In this document: one piece after another, positions 1 to 8,741 of the stretch
How the letters are laid out: the number at the start of each line of letters is the position of its first letter
How positions within the stretch are numbered: position 1 is the first letter of the stretch
Assembly: GCA_020073165.1 (NCBI GenBank)
Contig: JAIQFP010000001.1
Location: forward strand, 124,001-188,000
DNA: 64,000 bases
From: Terriglobia bacterium
Lineage (GTDB): Bacteria; Acidobacteriota; Terriglobia; Terriglobales; Acidobacteriaceae
Direction: 5' to 3'
The notes under the pieces: generated by a model
What the model saw: the letters and a program-made list of their open reading frames with translations, nothing else
Database searches by the model: none
What the model was told of the DNA's origin: nothing
Program-made: the position numbers and the translations under genes

Positions 1-81
1 ACCCCGCGCCGCTCTCGCGAGGATTTTCACTGGAGCGTGTCAAGCCCTTGGCGGCACGCTCCCGGTTTGTTGAGGTGTTCC

Positions 82-534
82 ATGAAGCGGCGAATCCTGT
101 TGGTGGATGACGACGTTGCCGTCCTCCTCACCCTCAAGGCAGTCTTGGAGATGGACCAGTTCGAAGTGCACACCGCTGCCTCCGCGGCCGAAGCCATGGA
201 GAAGCTGCACTCCGGCCCCTACCACATGGTGATCACTGACGCTCATATGGAGACCGAGGATGCCGGCTTCCAGGTCATCGCCGAAGCCCGCCAGCAGCCG
301 TACCATCCCGCCACCGCGTTGCTCACCGCCTATCCCCCGCATCAAGGCGGCTGGGCCAAGCAAGGCGTGCAGTCGCTGCTGGTCCAGCCCCTCGGGACAC
401 AGGACTTGGTGCGGCAGATTGAGTCGCTCCTGGTGCGCCACGAGGACGAAAAACGGCGCCTCCGCCCCACGGAGAAGTCCGTGGATCGACACGCATCGGC
501 TTGGAATCGGGAAGGCGGGAGGAAGATCAGCTAG
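82..534 (+). CDS. Single-domain response regulator (CheY-like receiver)
   Basis: A stand-alone receiver domain of 150 residues with a charged C-terminal tail and no output domain. It should accept a phosphoryl group from a histidine kinase and act by protein contact in the cytoplasm. Visible are the acidic pocket (DDD at residues 9-11), the phospho-acceptor Asp53 in VITDAH, and the switch Thr82 in LLTAY. The lysine that normally precedes proline near the end of the fold is glutamine (Gln102 in LVQPL), so phosphorylation switching may be altered. ATG 82 is preferred to an in-frame GTG at 37 because a GAGG lies 6 bases upstream and the fold starts immediately. No kinase partner is visible in the window. 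Confidence 0.85.
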   Translation: MKRRILLVDDDVAVLLTLKAVLEMDQFEVHTAASAAEAMEKLHSGPYHMVITDAHMETEDAGFQVIAEARQQPYHPATALLTAYPPHQGGWAKQGVQSLLVQPLGTQDLVRQIESLLVRHEDEKRRLRPTEKSVDRHASAWNREGGRKIS

Positions 535-605
535 CCCCGCCGATTCACTGGTGCTTGCTCAGTGCTACCCGCACCGGCCCGCAACCCGTGGCCGGCTCGT
601 TAAGA

Positions 606-920
606 TCAGGCCGAAGCCGCTTGTCGCCGCTGCTGGAAGCATTCCCGGCAGAACACCGGTCGTCCCTGCGTTGGCTTGAAGGGTACGGTGGTTTCTTTGC
701 CGCACTGCGAGCACACGGTGCGGGTCTCAACTTTGGCAAAGCCGCCGCCAGCGCGTACCGGCGCTGCCCCCAGCACCGACACCCGTTTGGCTTTGCAGAC
801 CTTGCACCGCTTGGGTTCGTTCTTGAACTGCTTGTCGTGGAAAAACAACTGTTCCCCGGCCGTGAAGACGAAATCGGCGCCGCAGTCAATGCATTTCAAC
901 ACCTTGTCCTGGAATTCCAT
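606..920 (-). CDS. Zinc-ribbon protein with CxxC pairs (CxxC-x17-CxxC type)
   Basis: A 104-residue cytoplasmic protein with three CxxC knuckles after an initial CIDC: CIDCG near residue 10, CKVCK near 40, CSQCG near 70 and CRECF near 93. The first half resembles the probable zinc-ribbon domain (zf-trcl type) followed by a second ribbon, as in the CxxC-x17-CxxC family common in Acidobacteriota and Deltaproteobacteria. Zinc binding is well supported by the cysteine spacing. The biological role is unknown; nucleic-acid binding is only a guess. It is transcribed away from the receiver gene and sits downstream of rpsU on the same strand, separated by two strong hairpins. Confidence 0.75.
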   Translation of the reverse strand: MEFQDKVLKCIDCGADFVFTAGEQLFFHDKQFKNEPKRCKVCKAKRVSVLGAAPVRAGGGFAKVETRTVCSQCGKETTVPFKPTQGRPVFCRECFQQRRQAASA

Positions 921-1107
921 TGAGAGGCTCCCTTCAGCCCTATACTCCGCGACTCTCTCGCCACCCTCAGTCCTGTGGCTCGAGTGCGCGAAGCTTTGCT
1001 CACACCCCCCTCAAACAACCCCTTGGAAACTTACCCCTGGATTCGGCCCCGCCATGCCCAGATTGGGGCATGGGTTCCTCCGGTAGCAAAACTGCAAAGT
1101 GCCGATG

Positions 1108-1134
1108 AAGTGCTTCCCAAAACGGGAAGCACTT
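1108..1134. terminator. Perfect 11-bp hairpin downstream of rpsU
   Basis: Positions 1108-1118 (AAGTGCTTCCC) are the exact inverted copy of 1124-1134, with a 5-base loop AAAAC. The hairpin lies 3' of rpsU on the minus strand and 3' of nothing on the plus strand, so it probably ends or protects the rpsU transcript. There is no long U tract, so an intrinsic terminator is not certain; an mRNA-stabilising hairpin is equally possible. Confidence 0.5.
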
Positions 1135-1145
1135 GGATAAAGCAA

Positions 1146-1173
1146 TGGGCCGCCACCTGGGAGGGGCGGCCCA
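1146..1173. terminator. GC-rich hairpin immediately after rpsU
   Basis: TGGGCCGCC (1146-1154) pairs with GGCGGCCCA (1165-1173) around a 10-base loop. It begins 8 bases after the rpsU stop codon on the minus strand and is followed by the second hairpin at 1108-1134. The tandem arrangement is typical of a terminator or 3' end protection element. A clear run of T is absent. Confidence 0.5.
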
Positions 1174-1180
1174 AAGGAAA

Positions 1181-1378
1181 TTAGTCCTGTTCTTTGCGTG
1201 CTTTCTTGCGGCTGCGTTTACGAGCCAGTGCTTCCTTCACGCGCTTCTTCTCGCCCGGCTTCAGGTAGAAGGAGTGACGCTTGACCTCCTTGATGATGTC
1301 TTCCTGTTGCACCTTGCGCTTGAAGCGGCGCAGCGCATTCTCGAGAGATTCTCCCTCTTGGAGTCTGACTTCCGCCAA
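1181..1378 (-). CDS. rpsU: 30S ribosomal protein S21
   Basis: A 65-residue basic protein that matches bS21 along its whole length: the N-terminal acidic GESLENALRRFKRK segment, the central RHSFYLKPGEKKR segment, and a lysine/arginine-rich tail (ARKRSRKKARK). S21 joins the small subunit platform near the 3' end of 16S rRNA and helps start-site selection. The start is a TTG at 1378; no closer ATG exists. The gene stands alone, with two hairpins downstream. A TTGACA at 1438-1443 (minus strand) could be a -35 element, but I see no convincing -10 partner. Confidence 0.95.
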   Translation of the reverse strand: MAEVRLQEGESLENALRRFKRKVQQEDIIKEVKRHSFYLKPGEKKRVKEALARKRSRKKARKEQD

Positions 1379-1514
1379 ACTGACTACACCCCCAAACTCG
1401 TCCTATTTGGACGCGGATAGTTATTGCAAGGTTCTTCTGTCAAGTCAAGGGCTATGTCAGGTTTTTGTACAGCGGTCCGCGCGGCCCCCATCGAGTTGGG
1501 GCCTGTGGGCGTCC

Positions 1515-1946
1515 CTAATAGACCAGTTTCAAAGCCACTTGCACCTGGCGCGGAGCATAAGCGTCCATGGCCTGCATGAAATTTGCCGGCTTCTGGTAGT
1601 GAGCAGGAAAGTAGTTGATTCCAATGCTCTTATCTATCTTGAGGAACTGTCCTGCCGTGTTCGTGAAGCCGTCATCACTGACGACCACACGCTGGTTGTC
1701 GCGGTTCAACAGGTTGAAGGACTCGATTACCAGGTCGAGCTTCACCCGATCGCCGAGGTAAAGCCGCCGAGTCAGCCGCAGGTCGGTGGTGGCGTAGTCG
1801 GGTCCCAGGAAAGCATTGCGTCCCGCGCCCGGCAGGCGATCGTTGCTGTCGTTGCCGTCTTGATTGGGGTCGCCGAAGATGCGCGCGTCCACCGGGCGGC
1901 CGCTGCCGATCGTCACCACGCCCGATATCTTCCACTCATTGAACAT
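1515..1946 (-). CDS. C-terminal fragment of the Oar-like TonB-dependent receptor
   Basis: These 143 codons are the last strands of the outer-membrane barrel of the receptor encoded just upstream. They are in the same reading frame as 1947-4694, separated only by one TGA codon at 1947-1949. The text FNEWKISGVVTIGSGRPVD is the usual late-barrel region of Oar-like receptors, and the protein ends with the aromatic-terminated barrel strand QVQVALKLVY, a normal outer-membrane C-terminus. The ATG directly after the TGA is unlikely to be a true start since the piece has no signal peptide. Either the gene is a recent pseudogene, the TGA is a consensus error, or it is read through. Confidence 0.8.
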   Translation of the reverse strand: MFNEWKISGVVTIGSGRPVDARIFGDPNQDGNDSNDRLPGAGRNAFLGPDYATTDLRLTRRLYLGDRVKLDLVIESFNLLNRDNQRVVVSDDGFTNTAGQFLKIDKSIGINYFPAHYQKPANFMQAMDAYAPRQVQVALKLVY

Positions 1947-4694
1947 TCATCCCAGCAGTTCGTGTCCCCGGTGAAAAGGTTTGGGTTCTGCAATCCAGGA
2001 CAGCGAAAAGCGGTGGCGTTGGTCGGTGACGCTGGGACCTCGCTCCGCGCTGGTGGCATAGGAATTCTGCACCGTCACCGGACGCCCTGCCACCAGCGCA
2101 TCCTGTCCGTCGTCAATCGCATGGGCATAGGTGTAAGCCAGGCGGAAATAGAGGCCGCTGGTCATACGCCGCCGCACCGAGACGGTCAGCCCGTGGTAGA
2201 CGCTGGAGGCGGCGCTCTCGAAGACATTGATTGCGCCCAACTGTGGAATCGGCCGTACCAGCGGGTTAATACACGGGGGAAACGGGCAAGTCAGAGTCGG
2301 GGAGAACTGCCAGGTAGAGAACGATGCCACGTGGTAATAACCCAGGAGATTCGTGTCGCTGGAGTCGTAGACGGGATAAGCCACTTCCACCGGCGGCGGC
2401 AGGTTTGCATCCCGGGCCCGAATCAGGTCTATCCCATGTACATACATGTAGGAGACGCCTAGCGCCAATCGGTTCGCCACCTCCCGCTCCACGCTCAGGC
2501 TGGCCTGCTGCACCTTGGGAGTCTTGAAGTCGTGCGCAAACGCCGCTACCTCGGTGCTCAGGAAGCCACGCAGACTGTCCGGTGCAGCACAAAACGTGCC
2601 GGTCAGCGGACAGCTCACCAGGGGGTTGGGATATTGCGGGAAAATCTGATGACCGTAATAGTCCGTGTTGTCCAGGAAGAGGTGAGTAGCCGCCAGACCG
2701 TTGTCGCTTACTACGGATGAGGTGTAGATCTGCGGAATGCGCGTGTAAAAGAGCCCGTATCCCCCGCGGACGACTAGCGGTCGCTGCTCGCCGATGGAAT
2801 AGGCGAAGCCGGCGCGCGGGGCAAAATTGTTGGTATCCATGGGAACCTTGCCGGAATCCGGCCACAGCGGATTCGACACCAGACCTTTTGTGCTGAAGGT
2901 CTGCAAGTCGTAGCGCACTCCCAGGCTGAGGCCCAGCCGGTTGCTGACGCGAATCGTGTCCTGCACGAACCCGGCGTACTCGTTGGTGTCGGGATGCGTA
3001 ACCACCGACCCGAAGTTCTGGATGTAGTAGCGGGGTACGTCGTGGGCGTAAGCCCGCAGTGGCGTAATTGCCATGCCCCCAACCATCGGCTCAAAGGTAA
3101 ACGGGTTCACTTTGATGTCGTCGAAGATGTACTCGCCGCCCAGCAGCGAGGGGAAGAAATTGTTGATCCGGGTGACAAGCACGTCGCCGCCGAATTTCCA
3201 GGAATGCCGTTTCCCTTCCAGGCTGACCGTTTCGGTCAGGTGCAAGCGGTGTTCGCCGGTGCGGCGCGGCAGAATGGAAGACCGCCCAAAGCCGTCAATG
3301 ATGCTGCTGACCTTGGTCAACGCTTCCGTCGAGTTGCTGCTCGATTCCTGCAGATCGCGCGAAAACTGTGCCCGCAGGTGGCTGATCAGCCGCCAGGAGA
3401 GGCTGCTGGTCAACGACAGGGAAGCGCTCTCCGTGGCCACCATCTCTTCGCCATTGTCGCTTATGGCGTAAGTGGTGATCGGGCTGGCGGGATCAAAGAA
3501 GACGTTGTTCTGCCCGTAGTAGCGTGACGTGTTCAAGCGAAACGAGAGGTAATGACGCGGGGTGAGCGACACGTCCAGCTTCATGAAACCGGTGTTCCCC
3601 AGCAAGGCTGACTGGTATTCCCCGCCCAGGGTGGAGAGTTGGTCAGCGGCGGCGAAAACCAGGGCCTTGTCACTGTCCTCGTAATCCCCGTGTTTGAGGG
3701 GTTCCTGGCCTTTCTGCGGCACCACCTTCGCAGCCCCGTTATCGAACCGCACCACCGTGGGCACATGAAAGATGTGCTGGTCGAAACCGGCAAAGAAGAA
3801 TGCCCGGTTGCGGCGGACGGGTCCGCCGAGGGTGAACCCGAATTGCTGCTGGCGGTCGTTGGGTTTGACATCGGTGAAGGCATGCTGCGCGTTCAGCGCG
3901 CTGTCGCGCAAGTAATAAAAACTGGTGCCGTGAAAGCTGTTGGATCCGGACTTGGTGACCACGTTGACGACGGCGCCGCCCGCCCGTCCCAGTTCTGCCC
4001 CGTAGGTATTCGAGGACACGCGGAACTCCTGCACCACTTCATTCGAGAACTGGTAGGGTGCCCGGTAACGGCCGCGGGCCTGGCCGAAGAAGGCATTGTT
4101 ATTGTCGGCGCCATCCACCAGGTAGCTGGACTGGTAGCCGCGAATTCCTCCGAACGCCAGGTCGCCGTTCGAGCCGGAGGTCAATCCCCGCGGATCCTGG
4201 GTCACGCCCGGGGTCAACAAGGCGAGGTCGGTGAAGCGCCGTCCGTTCAATGGCAGTTCGTTGATGGCCCGCTCATCCAGCAGGGAAGAGATCGCAGTCG
4301 GTTGCGTCTCCACCAGTTGCGGCGCCCCCGACACGGTCACGGTCTCCTTCACCCCTGCGATGGACAGCGTGAAGTTCACCTCCACCGTGCCACCCACTTC
4401 GACTTGGACTTGCGGGCTTATCTGCGGCGACATGCCCCGAAACTCCGCGCGCGCCGTGTAAACCCCCGGCGGAAGCATTTCGAAGGCAAACCGGCCTTGG
4501 CTGTCAGTCGCGGTCGAGTGGCGCAGGCCCGTGGCCGAGTTCACTGCCACCACGCTGGCCCACTCCATCAACCCGCCCGAGGAATCGGTTACAGTACCGC
4601 GGATCGCACCGGTAGAAGCGTCCTGTCCCAGCGCCGTGGCCGAAAGAAGCGCCAGGAGAAGACAAGACAGCACCGTCCACCGCAATGGCGTCAT
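1947..4694 (-). CDS. Oar-like TonB-dependent receptor, ended early by in-frame TGA
   Basis: Outer-membrane receptor of the acidobacterial Oar/CarboxypepD_reg-like type, expected to import large ligands such as glycans with TonB energy. A signal peptide (TVLSCLLLALLSATALGQ) is followed by a carboxypeptidase-regulatory-like beta domain (GAIRGTVTDSSGG), a plug with LVDGADNNNAF and GRAGGAVVNVVTKSGSN, and a long barrel. Translation stops at a TGA at 1947-1949, and the barrel resumes in the same frame in the next 143 codons. The start is unsure: ATG 4694 gives a normal signal peptide but lies in an intergenic-type repeat; ATG 4808, with GGGGTGA upstream, would add about 38 residues. Confidence 0.85.
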   Translation of the reverse strand: MTPLRWTVLSCLLLALLSATALGQDASTGAIRGTVTDSSGGLMEWASVVAVNSATGLRHSTATDSQGRFAFEMLPPGVYTARAEFRGMSPQISPQVQVEVGGTVEVNFTLSIAGVKETVTVSGAPQLVETQPTAISSLLDERAINELPLNGRRFTDLALLTPGVTQDPRGLTSGSNGDLAFGGIRGYQSSYLVDGADNNNAFFGQARGRYRAPYQFSNEVVQEFRVSSNTYGAELGRAGGAVVNVVTKSGSNSFHGTSFYYLRDSALNAQHAFTDVKPNDRQQQFGFTLGGPVRRNRAFFFAGFDQHIFHVPTVVRFDNGAAKVVPQKGQEPLKHGDYEDSDKALVFAAADQLSTLGGEYQSALLGNTGFMKLDVSLTPRHYLSFRLNTSRYYGQNNVFFDPASPITTYAISDNGEEMVATESASLSLTSSLSWRLISHLRAQFSRDLQESSSNSTEALTKVSSIIDGFGRSSILPRRTGEHRLHLTETVSLEGKRHSWKFGGDVLVTRINNFFPSLLGGEYIFDDIKVNPFTFEPMVGGMAITPLRAYAHDVPRYYIQNFGSVVTHPDTNEYAGFVQDTIRVSNRLGLSLGVRYDLQTFSTKGLVSNPLWPDSGKVPMDTNNFAPRAGFAYSIGEQRPLVVRGGYGLFYTRIPQIYTSSVVSDNGLAATHLFLDNTDYYGHQIFPQYPNPLVSCPLTGTFCAAPDSLRGFLSTEVAAFAHDFKTPKVQQASLSVEREVANRLALGVSYMYVHGIDLIRARDANLPPPVEVAYPVYDSSDTNLLGYYHVASFSTWQFSPTLTCPFPPCINPLVRPIPQLGAINVFESAASSVYHGLTVSVRRRMTSGLYFRLAYTYAHAIDDGQDALVAGRPVTVQNSYATSAERGPSVTDQRHRFSLSWIAEPKPFHRGHELLG

Positions 4695-4957
4695 CCCGAA
4701 TCCCGGCTTCAGCCGGGTGAGGGACCTCGCGCGTACTAGCAACCGGCCGACGATTGAGGATTGTGGGTGAAAGGGGAAGGAAGAGAAGCCACCAACTCTG
4801 CGCGTCATAGGACTCACCCCTGCTTGGGAGTGGACTGCAAGGGAGTCCAGACGCGACGGGCGACATTTATTTGTATAGCAATGGTGGCCGAGGAAGTCTG
4901 TGCGGATTGAACTTCTTTTTGGGATTGCTTCCCGTAGCGGGAAACCCAGCGCCTTTG

Positions 4958-5638
4958 TCAGCCCAGCTTCTGCCTCACCAACTGCTCCACTCTCTCCAAA
5001 ACTTCATCCTCGGACAGTTCAGTGGAGTCGAGCATCAACGCATCCGGGGCTGGCACCAGCGGAGACGCCGCCCGGGTTCGGTCGCGTTGGTCGCGGTCCC
5101 GCAATTCGGCGGCCGTGGCTGCAGCGGCCCGGCCTTTCAGTTGGTGTTGCAGCAGGCGTCGCTGTTCGCGCACCACCGGGTCGGCGTCGAGAAAAATCTT
5201 TACCTCCGCGGCAGGAAACACCTTGGTCCCGATGTCGCGGCCTTCCATCACCACGCCGCCGCCCGCGCCCATGGCCTGCTGCCGCGCCACCATCCATTCC
5301 CGCACCTTGGGGTGGACCGATACCCGCGACGCTGCCTCGGTCACGTCGATCTCGCGCGCCCGTTGGGTTACGTCGCGGCCGTCGAGCAACACGCGGTTGC
5401 CCCCCAGGCTGGGTTCCAGCTGGATGCGCGAATTTTGGGCGAGCTTGAACAGCGCCGCCTCCTCATCAAACGAGACGTCCCATTCGATGGCCTTCAGCGC
5501 CAACGCCCGATACATGGCCCCGCTTTCCAGGTTCACATATCCCAGCTTGCGTGCGAGACGAGAAGCGATGGTGCTCTTTCCTGCGCCGGCGGGACCGTCG
5601 ATCGCGATGATGAGTTTGCGCTGGGAGGATTCCGTCAT
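4958..5638 (-). CDS. cmk: Cytidylate kinase
   Basis: Cytosolic CMP/dCMP kinase of 226 residues, the usual bacterial length. It moves phosphate from ATP to CMP or dCMP in pyrimidine salvage and RNA turnover. The P-loop GPAGAGKST lies near residues 15-23, the substrate-binding LESGAMYRALA near 36-46, and the conserved GRDIGTKVFP segment near 133-142. The C-terminal half carries the LID region with RRLLQHQLKGR. It lies between the TonB receptor and the AlkZ-related gene on the same strand, with 75 bases to the latter. Family identity is secure. Confidence 0.95.
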   Translation of the reverse strand: MTESSQRKLIIAIDGPAGAGKSTIASRLARKLGYVNLESGAMYRALALKAIEWDVSFDEEAALFKLAQNSRIQLEPSLGGNRVLLDGRDVTQRAREIDVTEAASRVSVHPKVREWMVARQQAMGAGGGVVMEGRDIGTKVFPAAEVKIFLDADPVVREQRRLLQHQLKGRAAAATAAELRDRDQRDRTRAASPLVPAPDALMLDSTELSEDEVLERVEQLVRQKLG

Positions 5639-5713
5639 CTTGCGAGGTAATAATTGTACACGGTGGAAAAACTGCCTGGTTTGAGCGATGACGCGCGACG
5701 CGAACTGCGGGAT

Positions 5714-6598
5714 TCACCGCTTCGCGGCTTGCGGACGGCGGGAATTGGAGGCCGCCGCTTCCCTGGGCGGCGTGATCTGCACCAGCGAACGAGTACCCAC
5801 CCGCAGGAAATTTAACTCGCGCGCCGCCAACAAGGCGTTCATGGCTTCCTTTACCCGCGAGCGCGGGACGAAGTTCCCAAAAAATGTTTCCACTTCCTGC
5901 TGATCAGCCGCGATCACGCAGTCCAGATATTTCGAAAGCAGCGCCGACAGAGCTTCTCCGACCGAGAGTCCCACGCCTTCCCGCACCGCCTCGGGCGCCC
6001 AGCGATACAACACATCCCAGAACGCGCCCTCTCCCGGGTTGTAATCCACTCGCGTAATCCGTAGCTTGGACCACAGTTCCCCTAGCGCGTGATCCAGCGC
6101 GGCCAGGGATAGGCTTCCACTCAGCGTCTCGCGCAGCTTCTGCTTCGAGACCGGTCCATCGCGCCGGACCGCTTCGAAAACATCGCAAGCTAGTTGCGAG
6201 TACTCCGACCGTGGTCCGGGCTTCGGCGCTTGCTTGGGGTTACGCTCGCCCACCAGCGCATAAAAATAAGGGAAGATTGATCCCGCCACCAGGAACGCAT
6301 TGTTCTCGTCGAACAGGTTGGCTTCGTAGGCCGCGTGTTCGCGTAGCAACCGGACCATAAGGCCGGTAGCTTCCTGTGCCCGCGGATCAGAAAAAGCATG
6401 CTGCCAAGTGGGCAAATGTTCGTCCGAACCTGCCCACGCCCCGATAAACGTCGGCACCAGCACCGCTGGCCGCAGCGGGTACATCAGGCAGAAGCCCACC
6501 GACTCGATGAACGCGCGGGCATCTTCGAGGGTCCGCACCGGCGGCCCGTTGAGATGCCACTTCTCCCGCCGAAGCTGCTCAAGGTCGTGATCGGTCAT
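5714..6598 (-). CDS. AlkZ-related winged-helix protein
   Basis: A soluble protein of 294 residues. The N-terminal half (REKWHLNGPPVRTLEDA, then FIGAWAGSDEHLP) and a C-terminal half with winged-helix character (VFEAVRRDGPVSKQKL, ALGELWSKLRITR, AMNALLAARELNFLRVG) resemble proteins annotated as AlkZ-related, distant relatives of the AlkZ/YcaQ DNA glycosylases that unhook crosslinks. I do not see the QxQ catalytic motif of true AlkZ, so glycosylase activity should not be assumed. ATG 6598 is preferred over a TTG at 6610. It sits next to mutL on the same strand, 121 bases downstream of that gene, with a heptamer array in the gap. Confidence 0.6.
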   Translation of the reverse strand: MTDHDLEQLRREKWHLNGPPVRTLEDARAFIESVGFCLMYPLRPAVLVPTFIGAWAGSDEHLPTWQHAFSDPRAQEATGLMVRLLREHAAYEANLFDENNAFLVAGSIFPYFYALVGERNPKQAPKPGPRSEYSQLACDVFEAVRRDGPVSKQKLRETLSGSLSLAALDHALGELWSKLRITRVDYNPGEGAFWDVLYRWAPEAVREGVGLSVGEALSALLSKYLDCVIAADQQEVETFFGNFVPRSRVKEAMNALLAARELNFLRVGTRSLVQITPPREAAASNSRRPQAAKR

Positions 6599-6605
6599 AA
6601 GAACT

Positions 6606-6661
6606 GGCAATTAGCCATTAGAACACGAGCAATCAGCAGTCAGCACTCAGCATTCAGTCCC
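6606..6661. repeat. Heptamer array (7-base period), eight units
   Basis: Read in steps of 7 from 6606 the units are GGCAATT, AGCCATT, AGAACAC, GAGCAAT, CAGCAGT, CAGCACT, CAGCATT, CAGTCCC. The last five share the frame CAGCANT. The array fills the gap between mutL and the AlkZ-related gene and is followed by an inverted partner at 6694-6714. The same unit order recurs at 47974-48001. Confidence 0.75.
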
Positions 6662-6693
6662 TAGAGTGCGTTGCCGTCCCCACCAAGAATCTC

Positions 6694-6714
6694 TGCTGGC
6701 TGAACGCTGACTGC
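6694..6714. repeat. Heptamer array, inverted partner
   Basis: Three 7-base units, TGCTGGC, TGAACGC and TGACTGC, which are the reverse-strand form of the CAGCANT-type units at 6627-6661. The two could form an imperfect stem of about 20 bases with a loop of about 40. The array directly abuts the 3' end of mutL. Confidence 0.6.
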
Positions 6715-6719
6715 TTCTT

Positions 6720-8678
6720 TCAGACTCTCTTAAACGCCTTCCGAATATCCTTCAGCGAATACCGCAGAACCACCGGTCGCCCGTGCGGACAGCTCATGGG
6801 ACACTCGGTTTTCGCCAGCTCCGCCAGCAGCCACTCCATCTTGTTTTGCTCCAGCGGCATGTTGACCTTGATCGCGGCGTGGCAAGCAATGGAGGCGGCA
6901 ATGCGCGCCCGCACTTTCTCCAGGTTCACGCTCTGCTCTTCACGGGAAATCTGGTCGAGCAGTTCATGCAGCATATGCTCGACCTGAGTGGCCTCGACAC
7001 CGGCAGGCGCAATTTTGACCGCGATGCTGCGTGAGCCAAACGGCTCCGCCTCGAAGCCGTTCTTCGCCAGTTCATCCGAGATTTCGGCAAACACCGCTTG
7101 CTGCGCGGGATTGAGCTCAATCACCAGCGGCATGAGCAAGTGCTGGCTTTCGACCTTCTGTGCCGCTCGCTGCTTCAGGACTTTTTCGAACAACACCCGC
7201 TCGTGCGCCACATGTTGATCAATGATCCACAGCCCCTCATGATTCACCGCCAGGATGAACGACTCCCGAATCTGGCCCAGCGGCTTGAGCGACGCCAGCG
7301 AAGGAGCCAGGTCGCTCGGCGCCTCGGGCTCCTCGGGAACCGGCGGGGTGCAGCCATCGCCAGGGACGACTTGTTGCGGCACGCGAGCGACTGCCACTGC
7401 AGCGTTAGCCTCCACTGAGATGGCCTCGCCTCCAAACTGGATACGTTCGGTCTCGAGTGGAAGCTGCGGCGGCTGCAGGCTGAATGCCGGGGGTGCATAC
7501 AGCGCGCGCCAGGCGGCGATGTCCACGGCAGACACCCGCGCCCCCGGAGTGAGCCCTGGACTCGCCGTGGGATGGGCGTAGATCTCCGTAGCAAACTGCG
7601 GCACGGGCCGAGCTTTCATCAGCGCCGCCCGCACCGAGTCGCGTACGAAATCATGCATCACCGACTGCTGCCGGAACCTCACCTCCGTCTTCGAAGGATG
7701 CACATTCACATCCACCTCGCCGCTGGGCAGTTCCAGGAACAGCAGCACCACGGGATAAACCGTCGGCGGCAGGATATTGCGGTAGGCCTCGGTGAGCGCG
7801 TGCTGAATCAGCCGGTCGCGAATTAACCGTCCATTGACGAACACGAAAATCGAGTTGCGGTTCAGCTTCTGGATCTCGGGCTTGGAGACAAAGCCATGCG
7901 CCCGCATTTCGCCGGGATCTCTCGGACCTTGCTCCTCCTCTTCTTCTTGCCGCCGCCACGGTGGCGGCTGCGGCAGCCCAATCCGTTCCAGCGGCTGCTC
8001 GGCGGCGACCGGAATCAACTGGTCGAGCGTCTCCTTCCCGAACACCTGGTAAACACGCTCGCTGTAGCCCGCCACCGGCGGCGCCACCAGCATGGCATTG
8101 GTAGCCGAGTGCAACTCGAAGTGCTTGTCGGGATGCGCCAGCGCATAGTGTGTAACCAGCGAAGCAATGTGCGAAAGCTCGGTGGACTCCGCCTTCAGAA
8201 ACTTCTTCCGCGCCGGAGTATTGAAGAAAAGATCGCGAACCGTGATCGAAGTTCCCGCCGGCAGCCCGGCTTCTTCCACTTTGAAGATCTTGCCGCCATT
8301 GACCTCGACGATGGTCCCGGAACCCTCCTCGGGAGCCCGCGTCTCCAGCCGCAAACGCGCCACCGAAGCAATCGAAGGCAGCGCTTCCCCGCGAAATCCC
8401 AGCGTCGCCACATTGAGCAGGTCTTCGGCATTCTTGATCTTCGAAGTGGCATGCCGCTCAAAGGCCAAAAGCGCGTCGTCGCGCACCATGCCGCAACCGT
8501 TATCGGTGATCTGGATGAGCTTCTTGCCGCCCGCCTCCACCTGAATGCGGATGCGTGTGGATCCCGCGTCCAGCGCGTTCTCCAGCAGTTCCTTCACCAC
8601 CGACGCAGGCCGCTCCACCACCTCGCCGGCGGCGATCTTGTTGGCAACGTGTTCGGGGAGTACGTGGATGCGGCCCAT
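6720..8678 (-). CDS. mutL: DNA mismatch repair protein MutL
   Basis: MutL of 652 residues, coupling MutS recognition of a mismatch to strand incision. The GHKL ATPase head shows ENALDAGSTRI, ITDNGCGM, ERHATSKI and TLGFRGEALPSI in the first 110 residues, then the ribosomal-S5-like domain with NVHPSKTEVRF. A proline-rich linker leads to the C-terminal dimerisation domain. That domain holds DQHVAHERVLFE, which fits the metal-binding endonuclease motif DQHx2Ex4E, plus ACHAAIK and CPHGRP, so this is the nicking type found in bacteria without MutH. The gene starts at ATG 8678, 95 bases from the oppositely oriented oxidase gene. Confidence 0.95.
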   Translation of the reverse strand: MGRIHVLPEHVANKIAAGEVVERPASVVKELLENALDAGSTRIRIQVEAGGKKLIQITDNGCGMVRDDALLAFERHATSKIKNAEDLLNVATLGFRGEALPSIASVARLRLETRAPEEGSGTIVEVNGGKIFKVEEAGLPAGTSITVRDLFFNTPARKKFLKAESTELSHIASLVTHYALAHPDKHFELHSATNAMLVAPPVAGYSERVYQVFGKETLDQLIPVAAEQPLERIGLPQPPPWRRQEEEEEQGPRDPGEMRAHGFVSKPEIQKLNRNSIFVFVNGRLIRDRLIQHALTEAYRNILPPTVYPVVLLFLELPSGEVDVNVHPSKTEVRFRQQSVMHDFVRDSVRAALMKARPVPQFATEIYAHPTASPGLTPGARVSAVDIAAWRALYAPPAFSLQPPQLPLETERIQFGGEAISVEANAAVAVARVPQQVVPGDGCTPPVPEEPEAPSDLAPSLASLKPLGQIRESFILAVNHEGLWIIDQHVAHERVLFEKVLKQRAAQKVESQHLLMPLVIELNPAQQAVFAEISDELAKNGFEAEPFGSRSIAVKIAPAGVEATQVEHMLHELLDQISREEQSVNLEKVRARIAASIACHAAIKVNMPLEQNKMEWLLAELAKTECPMSCPHGRPVVLRYSLKDIRKAFKRV

Positions 8679-8741
8679 AGGTCCCTGCCAGTTTACCGCC
8701 TTGTCATTCCCAGCGCAGCGGGGAATCCCGATCGCCTCGTA

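Noticed and set aside
1379-1450. TTGACA promoter for rpsU
   Set aside because: The -35 is good, but hexamers at 16-18 bases spacing (ACTATC, CTATCC, TATCCG) do not resemble TATAAT closely enough to call.
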